Assembly (NCBI GenBank): GCA_028817775.1
Contig: JAPPOW010000214.1
Coordinates: 1-33,922, forward strand
Direction of reading: 5' to 3'
Source of the DNA: Candidatus Melainabacteria bacterium
GTDB lineage: Bacteria; Cyanobacteriota; Vampirovibrionia; LMEP-6097
DNA: 33,922 nt
Notes under the pieces: model-generated
Databases searched by the model: none
Told to the model about the DNA's origin: nothing
Seen by the model: the letters and a program-made list of their open reading frames with translations, nothing else
Made by a program: the position numbers and the translations under genes
In this document: in pieces, positions 26,854 to 33,922 of the stretch
How positions within the stretch are numbered: position 1 is the stretch's first letter
Layout: each line of letters opens with the position of its first letter

Positions 26854-26980
26854 GCTTATGGTCACTACGTTCCCTGCATATGGCACTACGTGCCTGCTAA
26901 ATGCTCCGCTGAAGAATACAGGCGAAGCCCTACTGCAGGAGCGTAAGCTCCATATGCAGGGAACGTAGTGACCATAAAGC
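26854..26980. repeat. Palindromic element D with nested hairpins
   Basis: gcttatggtcactacgttccctgcatatgg (26854-26883) pairs with ccatatgcagggaacgtagtgaccataaagc (26950-26980), one bulge. Confidence 0.93.
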
Positions 26981-26991
26981 CATATCAAAGT

Positions 26992-26997
26992 TATAAT
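26992..26997 (+). promoter_or_regulatory. -10 hexamer TATAAT, 6 nt before ATG 27004
   Basis: gtTATAATaaaaatATG. Confidence 0.62.
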
Positions 26998-27003
26998 AAA
27001 AAT

Positions 27004-29172
27004 ATGGCTAAAGCACCATCAGCTTTACAAGATTATGCTGCAAAGATCCAGCAAATATTCCGCAGGCAGGAATTTAAATACTTTAGCTATGCGCTAGCAG
27101 CATTTATTATGCTTAGTGCTTCGGCACTTTACTATCTTGAGACTAGTGACTATTTTAAGTACCCGCAGCTGAGTGAGGATAGATACCAACAAGTCGAACA
27201 AGAGCTTGATCGTTTGATCCAAAAATCAAGAACTGAACCACGAGAAGCTATTCGTTCACTTGAAACTTTTGTTTCTTTACCAAAGAAACTAGCTAATCGT
27301 AGAGCCTTTGTTCTAGCGAGACTTTATCAAGACATTAATGAACCAGCGCTTGCTATGCTTCATGCTTATGAATTGGATCGTGATTATTTGACCAAGTATA
27401 GCTTGGGCTTGCGTACTAGGATTGCAGAAAAAATTGGACTTGAAGGAATCGTAGTCAAGGACTTGGATTACTTATCTAAGAAATTTCCCAAGGAAGCAAG
27501 GTTTCTTTACCGGTTGGCAAAATCTTACTCAAGACAAAGTAGATTGCTAGAAGCGCGCAAAGCATTTAACCAAGTGCAAGAATTATTTCCGAATACTGAG
27601 TTTTCACTTGGTGCTGATTACTATCTAGCCAATATGACTAAAGATAGATCTGAGAAATTTACTCGTCTCAAAAATTATCTACGCAAAAGTCCGGAAGGAA
27701 GTCTTGCTTATTTAATTTCTGATCAGGTAGCAAGTTTAGAAGCAGAAGAGCGAGCAGAGTTTGATGACTTGAGCAACCAAGTTGCACTTAGTTATTACAA
27801 TCGTGAGGACTACGATAATGCAATTAAACATTTTAATACTGAATTGGATAGTCCTGATCTTTACTTAGATGCTTATGCTCGTACTCTAGCTAAACTTAAG
27901 CGCAAAGCTGAGGCTCGTCGCTTGATAGTTGATACTTTGCCGCAGATGAAAGAAAGTCACAAAGCCTCTCACCTAGTGGAATTGCTTTGCTCACTATCTC
28001 CTAAATGGCAAGCAATTCAGAATCTGACAGTATTGAAGAATAAAGTACCGCTTATCAAGGACAAGATCTTGTGGGAGCTGGCACTTAGAACTAAGACCAA
28101 GGCAGATTACCAAGCAGTCTATACTCAGTTCCCCAATAGTTACTATGCAGCTGAATCTATGTCACGTGTGTTTTGGAAAGAATATAAACGCCAGAACTAT
28201 CACAAGGCAGTAGAAATTTTCCGTAAGCATTGGAAGAGCTATCCAAATACCAACTCGCATCCTTTTGTGGCATTTTGGGCAGCACGCGCCTATGAGAAAC
28301 TGAATCAAACAAAGGACGCCAAAGCAACTTTGGAAAATTTGGTGATTGAGCATCCACGTGATTACTATGGCTACCGAGCTGAGCAAATTTTGCGTGATGA
28401 TAAAGATTGGTACAAGATGCCAAGCCCCAACAAATTTGTTTCTCTTCCTGACTGGGATTGGCCTGAGGTCTACACAGATGAAGAGATTGCAAAACAATAT
28501 GGCAAAGATTTGTTGGAGTTAAGCAAAATCGGACAGTTTGAATTTTTGTTAGAGAATGAGAAACAAGAAGGTTGGGATTACGACAAGAATTTGAAGATGT
28601 GGCTTTATGCTATGGCAGGTGATTACCTCAAAGCAATTAGCACCGCTTATTTCTCGATGCCAAAAAATTCAGCAGTTGACTATCACGAGATCAAATTTCA
28701 ATATGCGTTCCCGATGCCTTACGCTGGACTTGTTGCTGATGAAGTAAGTAAGAACCTTAAGGTTGATCCATTGCTTGCCCATTCATTAATCAAACAAGAA
28801 TCTCGTTACCAAAAAGACATAGTAAGTAAAGTTGGTGCTATCGGCTTGATGCAATTGATGCCATACACGGCACGCTCCCTAGCTCGTGGGCTTGAAATGA
28901 GACCACCGACTTCCAAGGATTTGATGCAGCCGGAGATTAATATAAAACTCGGTGTCAATTATATGGAAGATGTCTTTCAGACTTTTGATAATAATATGAT
29001 CCATGCAATTGCTTCTTATAATGCTGGTCCAGTGGCTATTAAAAACTGGCGTAAACGTTTTGGAAATCTAGACCCAGATGAGTTTATTGAGAATATTCCA
29101 TATGATGAGACCAAAACTTATGTTAAACATGTTCTAAATAACTTTTGGATTTATAAACAGTTATACAGCTAA
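27004..29172 (+). CDS. Soluble lytic murein transglycosylase (Slt-like)
   Basis: HSLIKQESRYQKDIVSKVGAIGLMQLMPYTARSLA, IASYNAGPVAIKNW, TPR-like N-terminal region; ORF extension to 26968 runs into element D. Confidence 0.9.
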   Translation: MAKAPSALQDYAAKIQQIFRRQEFKYFSYALAAFIMLSASALYYLETSDYFKYPQLSEDRYQQVEQELDRLIQKSRTEPREAIRSLETFVSLPKKLANRRAFVLARLYQDINEPALAMLHAYELDRDYLTKYSLGLRTRIAEKIGLEGIVVKDLDYLSKKFPKEARFLYRLAKSYSRQSRLLEARKAFNQVQELFPNTEFSLGADYYLANMTKDRSEKFTRLKNYLRKSPEGSLAYLISDQVASLEAEERAEFDDLSNQVALSYYNREDYDNAIKHFNTELDSPDLYLDAYARTLAKLKRKAEARRLIVDTLPQMKESHKASHLVELLCSLSPKWQAIQNLTVLKNKVPLIKDKILWELALRTKTKADYQAVYTQFPNSYYAAESMSRVFWKEYKRQNYHKAVEIFRKHWKSYPNTNSHPFVAFWAARAYEKLNQTKDAKATLENLVIEHPRDYYGYRAEQILRDDKDWYKMPSPNKFVSLPDWDWPEVYTDEEIAKQYGKDLLELSKIGQFEFLLENEKQEGWDYDKNLKMWLYAMAGDYLKAISTAYFSMPKNSAVDYHEIKFQYAFPMPYAGLVADEVSKNLKVDPLLAHSLIKQESRYQKDIVSKVGAIGLMQLMPYTARSLARGLEMRPPTSKDLMQPEINIKLGVNYMEDVFQTFDNNMIHAIASYNAGPVAIKNWRKRFGNLDPDEFIENIPYDETKTYVKHVLNNFWIYKQLYS

Positions 29173-29174
29173 TA

Positions 29175-29256
29175 CGCTCTAACGCTCTAGGGCTGTAGCG
29201 CTGTAACGGCTTTGCCGAGAACCGCTAGAGCGCTACAGCATTACAGCGTTACAGCG
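29175..29256. repeat. Palindromic element E
   Basis: cgctctaacgctctagggctgtagcgctgtaacgg vs reverse complement of the right half cgctgtaacgctgtaatgctgtagcgctctagcgg. Confidence 0.85.
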
Positions 29257-29286
29257 AAAACTGGGCATAAAGTTAATGTACTCTAG

Positions 29287-29940
29287 ATGGACTCCTTAAC
29301 TAATCTACTTCCAGATCTTGAGCCAAGCTTGCAAATTGTAGGCTTGCTTTTTTTACTTAGTTTTTTGCCAGTGATGGTTGTGACAATGACGCCATTTTTG
29401 CGTATTGTCTTAGTACTATCTTTATTGCGTCAAGCACTAGGTACTCAAAACGCACCACCAACTATGGTACTTGTTGGTTTGAGTTTGATTTTGACCGGCT
29501 ATATATTAGGTCCAGAGATTTCACAAATCAATCAGCGTGCTTTGATTCCGCTTGCTAATAATCAGATTCAACTGACCACTGCACTGGATAGAACTTATGA
29601 TGAATTATCAGGTCATATGCTGCGCAATGTAGATGTTAAAGATCTTAAGTTCTTCTATAAACTGAGTAGAGAACCCTTTCCGACCAAGGTTGAGGATGTA
29701 GCAGCAAGAGAGCTGGGTACTGCTTACCTATTAGGAGAATTGCGAAGGGCGTTTCAGATAGGTTTCTTGGTCTTCATACCATTTTTGGTGATCGATTTGA
29801 TTGTCGCCAATATTCTACTTGCACTGGGGATGATTATGCTATCCCCGACTATTGTTTCGTTGCCGTTTAAGATTATGATCTTTGTTGCCATTGATGGTTG
29901 GGATCTAATTGTCAAAGGACTTGCTCAAAGTTTCAATTAA
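29287..29940 (+). CDS. fliP: Flagellar export gate protein FliP
   Basis: LLSFLPVMVVTMTPFLRIVLVLSLLRQALGTQNAPP, FLVFIPFLVIDLIVANILLALGMIMLSPTIVSLPFKI. Confidence 0.97.
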   Translation: MDSLTNLLPDLEPSLQIVGLLFLLSFLPVMVVTMTPFLRIVLVLSLLRQALGTQNAPPTMVLVGLSLILTGYILGPEISQINQRALIPLANNQIQLTTALDRTYDELSGHMLRNVDVKDLKFFYKLSREPFPTKVEDVAARELGTAYLLGELRRAFQIGFLVFIPFLVIDLIVANILLALGMIMLSPTIVSLPFKIMIFVAIDGWDLIVKGLAQSFN

Positions 29941-29950
29941 GATTTAAGTA

Positions 29951-30742
29951 ATGGACTGGATGCCACAAGCAATTAGGGAGGGAATATTCACGATATTGTT
30001 CATATCGGGTCCTCTAGTCGTGCTTGCTGCAGGACTAGGTTTGACTATTGGTGTGATTCAAGCTGCAACCCAGGTCCAAGAGCAAACTCTAGGTTCTGCT
30101 GTCAAGATTATTGGTTTATTTCTTGCATTAATAATTTTTGGTTTCTATATGTTTCAGTATATGAGTAATTATGATTCTCAAACCCTGGAGCGAGCATTTA
30201 AGTTGGTGCCGACTCTTGGTACCAAAGCGATGCCTCGGCGTAACTTCCTGGATGTACCCAATGGTGAAGTTGAAGAGCCGATTCATACAGCTGAGTTGAA
30301 TGAAGCTGAGCCACATGAAAGCCATGGTGGTCATCACAAAGCTGGTGCACTTGATGAACCAGATCATGTCACTAAAAATGAGAACTTGAAACCAGTTGCA
30401 ATTAAACCGCCGCAGTCAGCTCTTAGACCTAATAAAGATATTGAAGCAATCAAGAAACAAGACTTGACTATCAAGCATGCTGATCATCATCATAGCCAGC
30501 CAAAAGTGCAGAAGCCTAGAGCTGAATCAATTCGACCAGCGGCTAAGCCAAAGACTAATACCCAGCAACCGTCATTGCGAGCGCAGCAAAGCAATCCAGT
30601 TACAAGCAGTCCAAAACCATCAACTGGATTGCCACGTCGCGTTGCTCCTCGCAATGACGAGGGTCCAAAGAAACCACCAAAACGTTTACGCCGTTCTAGT
30701 GTCAGCGATAGGCTCAATAAACTCAAGGGGCTAGGACGCTAA
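29951..30742 (+). CDS. fliQ: Flagellar export gate protein FliQ with long C-terminal extension
   Basis: First ~88 aa FliQ-like (GPLVVLAAGLGLTIGVIQAATQVQEQTL); aa ~89-263 His-rich/basic extension. Confidence 0.9.
   Translation: MDWMPQAIREGIFTILFISGPLVVLAAGLGLTIGVIQAATQVQEQTLGSAVKIIGLFLALIIFGFYMFQYMSNYDSQTLERAFKLVPTLGTKAMPRRNFLDVPNGEVEEPIHTAELNEAEPHESHGGHHKAGALDEPDHVTKNENLKPVAIKPPQSALRPNKDIEAIKKQDLTIKHADHHHSQPKVQKPRAESIRPAAKPKTNTQQPSLRAQQSNPVTSSPKPSTGLPRRVAPRNDEGPKKPPKRLRRSSVSDRLNKLKGLGR
30571..30658. repeat. Palindromic element A3 embedded in fliQ coding sequence
   Basis: gtcattgcgagcgcagcaaagcaatccagtt ... aactggattgccacgtcgcgttgctcctcgcaatgac. Confidence 0.92.
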
Positions 30743-31515
30743 TGGATTTATTCACTGATCTATTTCGCCAAAATTTGTTTGCCCAGATTGGTACTACTGT
30801 AGTGGCTTTGGGTTTTGTCTTGGTACGAGTACTAGCATTTATGCACTTTGCACCAATTTTCTCTCACAAGAGTGTGCCCTCGCATGTGCGTATTGGTTTT
30901 GCAATCTTCTTGACTAGTATGCTTGCTCCCAAAGCATTTGAGGCAGCGATTCCTGATGATGGTTTTTCTATCCTCTATGTCTTGTTTGCAAATTTTGCAC
31001 TTGGTTTCATTATTGGTTTCACCACTAATATTTTATTTACTACTGTCGTTGCTGGTGGTGAGATGATGGACGCAGCAATGGGTTTCTCCTCAGGGCAAAT
31101 GTTTGATCCAAGTCTTGGCGGGCAGACTACAATACTGGGTAGGTTTATGGGGATCTTGACCATTGTGGTTTTCTTCCAGATTGGTGGTCCTGAAGCATTG
31201 ATTCAGGGACTCTATAATAGCTTTGATACTTTCACTTTGTTTGATCCTAATATGACGATCAATGTTGCCAAGATTATTCATTTGGTTGGTGACATTATTA
31301 GAATGGGTTTTGTTCTTGTAAGTCCGGTGGTCTTGACAATCTTAGTTAATGATCTGGTCTTGGGCCTATTGTCGCGCGCTTCTCCACAGATCAATGCTTT
31401 CCAGATTTCATTCACGATTAAACCAATGGTAGGGGTTCTCATTTTGTTGATGATTTTGCCTTTATTCTTTACTGCTGTAGCCAACTTTTTGTCTTCTGGT
31501 TCAAGGCTTTACTAG
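30742..31515 (+). CDS. fliR: Flagellar export gate protein FliR
   Basis: VLVRVLAFMHFAPIFSHKSVPSHVRIGFAIFLT; order fliP-fliQ-fliR. Confidence 0.95.
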   Translation: MDLFTDLFRQNLFAQIGTTVVALGFVLVRVLAFMHFAPIFSHKSVPSHVRIGFAIFLTSMLAPKAFEAAIPDDGFSILYVLFANFALGFIIGFTTNILFTTVVAGGEMMDAAMGFSSGQMFDPSLGGQTTILGRFMGILTIVVFFQIGGPEALIQGLYNSFDTFTLFDPNMTINVAKIIHLVGDIIRMGFVLVSPVVLTILVNDLVLGLLSRASPQINAFQISFTIKPMVGVLILLMILPLFFTAVANFLSSGSRLY

Positions 31516-31533
31516 TTCTTAACCTAAAAACAA

Positions 31534-31539
31534 TAAACT
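31534..31539 (+). promoter_or_regulatory. Possible -10 TAAACT, 6 nt before ATG 31546
   Basis: aaTAAACTtaatacATG. Confidence 0.42.
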
Positions 31540-31545
31540 TAATAC

Positions 31546-32445
31546 ATGCAAAGGAAGGGACTCCTATTTTTAATTTCTGTATTATTACTGAGCTTTTTAA
31601 GTTTTACTAAGGCTCAGGCGCAGTATATTACACAGAACAATCAAATGGCCATCTTATTAGTAGGTTTGACTGCTGATGAGCTAGCCAATCACGAACTTAA
31701 ATTGCTCAAGGGCAAGAAGATTATTGAAGTACCTTATACACTTAATTGGCGCAACACCCTCCAGAACACTCAAGCTGACGAAGTATTGCTTCGTCAGAAC
31801 TCTGGCTTCGTTGGACTTTATACACCAGGTGGTAGCTTAGTTAGACCAGTAGATATTGAGGCTGGCAATCCTTATTCTGAGCAGAATCCAGCTCCACCTG
31901 AAACTGTTCAAGCTCCACATCAAGCAGAATTTTCACAGATAGGTTATTCTACTGGTGGTCGTATCGATCCTTACCAACCACAAGCTTATGCTTATGAACC
32001 AAAGGACAACTCTAAACTAGCTGCAGGCTATGGTTATAATCCTCAAGTTGAACAACCAAAAGTTTTTAAGAAAAGCTCATGGGTTGATCTATTAAATTTT
32101 GTACCAATTGACGCTGTCACTCCTCTCAACTATCCAGGTACCTTTGATCAAACAGGTATCGGTACAGCTTATACACTTGGCGCCCTCCCCCACATTGGAG
32201 GTGCAGTAGCACAGTGGCGTAGAGCTAAATCAGAGAAGGAGAACTTTGATTACTATCAACAACAACAGCCACCTACCCACTCGGCTTTGCCACCAACTTA
32301 CCATCCTTATAACTCGACTGACCCGTCAAACCCAGTCAGTAACGATCCCAATTTAATTCGTTATCAAGAAATGCCACAAGCCTTTGTGCGTGAGTATCCT
32401 GCTTTCGGTACTACTAGTCCTGGTGGTTACTACAATAACCCTTAG
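31546..32445 (+). CDS. Hypothetical secreted Pro/Gln/Tyr-rich protein
   Basis: Signal peptide KGLLFLISVLLLSFLSFTKAQAQ; low-complexity C-terminal half. Confidence 0.72.
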   Translation: MQRKGLLFLISVLLLSFLSFTKAQAQYITQNNQMAILLVGLTADELANHELKLLKGKKIIEVPYTLNWRNTLQNTQADEVLLRQNSGFVGLYTPGGSLVRPVDIEAGNPYSEQNPAPPETVQAPHQAEFSQIGYSTGGRIDPYQPQAYAYEPKDNSKLAAGYGYNPQVEQPKVFKKSSWVDLLNFVPIDAVTPLNYPGTFDQTGIGTAYTLGALPHIGGAVAQWRRAKSEKENFDYYQQQQPPTHSALPPTYHPYNSTDPSNPVSNDPNLIRYQEMPQAFVREYPAFGTTSPGGYYNNP

Positions 32446-32577
32446 AACCTGTCTTGAAAATCCAATAACTGCGTTTGCGAGGTCTCATTTATGCGTAATA
32501 AACTTCGGGTAAACTCAGAAAATCAACGATTTTCTTCGCTCGCAAGCCTTGTTCTTGAACTTTCAAGACAGGTTCTT
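32444..32577. repeat. Palindromic element C3 between convergent genes
   Basis: agaacctgtcttgaaa (32444) / tttcaagacaggttct (32561); interior shares gcaagccttgttcttgaa with C2. Confidence 0.85.
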
Positions 32578-33010
32578 AATCTAAACCTCTAATAAATAAT
32601 GAATCAATATCATGTGCTCTGCCAATAGCTTTATCTACTAACGCTGCTGCAAAGCGGTAAATTGGAGATTCAGGCCTGCTTGTTACAAGGTGTATTGGTC
32701 TAGCAGCTTTAAGAGGTCTGAGCAAGACTTTGGCTTTGCGCAGGTGACCATCTTTGGCTACTATTTCAGAGTTTACGGTGTATCTTGCACCAGCAAGTTC
32801 TAGTTCTGTTGTTGAAGTGGCTGATCTTTTTAGTCCATGTTCTAGAGGGTCTATGCTTATCTCTGGTATATGGAAATCACATTCAGCAGGCAGTTTGCCT
32901 TCGATACTAAGTGCAAATTGATCCATCGCTACAAGCAGCTCAGTTTTCTCTGGGCATGAACTTGAATGAGCCTCTGTAGTTGAGATTGGACTTGTAGCTA
33001 GTAGAGTCAT
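32576..33010 (-). CDS. Hypothetical protein
   Basis: 144 aa; start overlaps the stop of the RNase HI-like gene by 3 nt. Confidence 0.6.
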   Translation of the reverse strand: MTLLATSPISTTEAHSSSCPEKTELLVAMDQFALSIEGKLPAECDFHIPEISIDPLEHGLKRSATSTTELELAGARYTVNSEIVAKDGHLRKAKVLLRPLKAARPIHLVTSRPESPIYRFAAALVDKAIGRAHDIDSLFIRGLD

Positions 33011-33396
33011 AGTGCAAGATTAGCTAATTGATCAGCACGCTGGTTAAACTCCCTGCGTACATGAGTGAAGCTAATTTTATCAAATTCTTTGATTAATTCC
33101 TGCACCTTGAGAAAAATAACTTTAATATCTGGGTTCTTAACCCGATACTCACCATTGAGTTGTTTAACCATCAGCTCACTGTCAGCTTTGACTAGCACTT
33201 CTTGGTAACCTAATTCTTGAGCTTTGCGCAGCCCTTCAAGTAAGGCTGTGTATTCAGCAATATTGTTAGTAGCCTGTCCAATACTTTCTGAGATCCAGGC
33301 TACTTCTTTCTCATCAACAACTAGAGACGCGCCGATAGAAGCTGGTCCTGGATTGCCTTTAGAAGCACCATCTGTAAAAATTATTACCGAGCTCAT
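33007..33396 (-). CDS. RNase HI-like protein
   Basis: IIFTDGASKGNPGPASIGASLVVD, NNIAEYTALLEGLRKA, KADSELMVKQLNGEY. Confidence 0.92.
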   Translation of the reverse strand: MSSVIIFTDGASKGNPGPASIGASLVVDEKEVAWISESIGQATNNIAEYTALLEGLRKAQELGYQEVLVKADSELMVKQLNGEYRVKNPDIKVIFLKVQELIKEFDKISFTHVRREFNQRADQLANLAL

Positions 33397-33922
33397 ACGC
33401 CAGCTTTAGCCAAATCCAAATCAGCCAATGAATCAAGTACTAAATCAAACAAAGTTTCGATATCAGCGATATTTTCTTCTGGTCTGGTGACACCAGAGAG
33501 AACCAAAATAGTTTTAGCATCTGCTTCTTTAGCAATTGCTAAATCATGTGGTGAATCAGTAACCATCAAGGTCTTACCTGGCTCTACCCCAAGTTTAGAG
33601 CAAAGCTCTTGGTAACCAGCAGCAGTCTTGATTTCACCACCCTTATTTGCTTTGATCAAATCTTTGATACCAAATTTCTCAAGACAAGTAGCAGAATTAG
33701 CTTCACTGTCTGAAGTGTAGACAGCAAGCTTTATTCCAGAAGCAGCGAGCTCTTTGATCTTCTCAATTACACCAGGAAAACTTTCAGCCAGTTCCGCGAT
33801 ACTCAAATCTTGGTTTGTTTGTTCGATCGCTCTATCGATAGTCTCAAATGCTGCCGCCCATTTGTAATTGGGTTCAGTTTCATTAATCGTAATAAACAAA
33901 GCAGTCGCTAATGCTAAGCGTA
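33393..33922 (-). CDS. HAD-family hydrolase, 5' end truncated by window edge
   Basis: GIKLAVYTSDSEANSATCLEKFGI, LGVEPGKTLMVTDSPHDLAIAKEADAKTILVLSG; frame stays open upstream of the TTG at 33899 (RLALATALFITINETEP). Confidence 0.82.
   Translation of the reverse strand, partial: RLALATALFITINETEPNYKWAAAFETIDRAIEQTNQDLSIAELAESFPGVIEKIKELAASGIKLAVYTSDSEANSATCLEKFGIKDLIKANKGGEIKTAAGYQELCSKLGVEPGKTLMVTDSPHDLAIAKEADAKTILVLSGVTRPEENIADIETLFDLVLDSLADLDLAKAGV

Noticed and set aside
26968-27003. Extended start of the lytic transglycosylase (GTG at 26968)
   Set aside because: Lies within element D and upstream of the -10; ATG 27004 fits the TATAAT-N6-ATG pattern.
1-33922. Transposase, RAYT/TnpA-REP, phage or toxin-antitoxin/defence genes that could explain the repeats
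   Set aside because: None recognised among the ORFs; any mobilising enzyme for the palindromic elements must be outside the window.

Overview
The window holds about 30 genes from an AT-leaning, flagellated, LPS-exporting bacterium. The lineage cannot be fixed from sequence alone; a cyanobacteria-related or Melainabacteria-like group is only a guess. Recognisable genes: Xaa-Pro aminopeptidase, cystathionine gamma-lyase/synthase, FMN-type glutamate synthase, YtxH/DUF948-like envelope proteins, LptC/LptA-like proteins, panC, alr, uppS, fliD plus a FliT-like ORF, tatD, a TIGR01777-type epimerase, a biotin-protein ligase, acyl-CoA dehydrogenase, rlmN, a soluble lytic transglycosylase, fliP-fliQ-fliR, an RNase HI-like protein, a HAD hydrolase cut by the window edge, and tRNA-Pro(TGG). 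There are also several proteins without recognisable family. The main unexplained signals are: (i) many genes start 6-8 nt after a TANNNT -10 hexamer, implying widespread leaderless mRNAs; (ii) at least five families of palindromic elements begin 0-13 nt after stop codons and often end just before the next gene's -10; (iii) pieces of the same elements lie in frame inside coding sequence (fliQ tail, biotin ligase, and the putative signal peptide of the ORF after tatD); (iv) FliQ has a His-rich C-terminal extension of about 175 aa; (v) a 46-bp near-perfect inverted repeat sits in a divergent promoter region. No CRISPR array, transposase, or classical defence system was seen.
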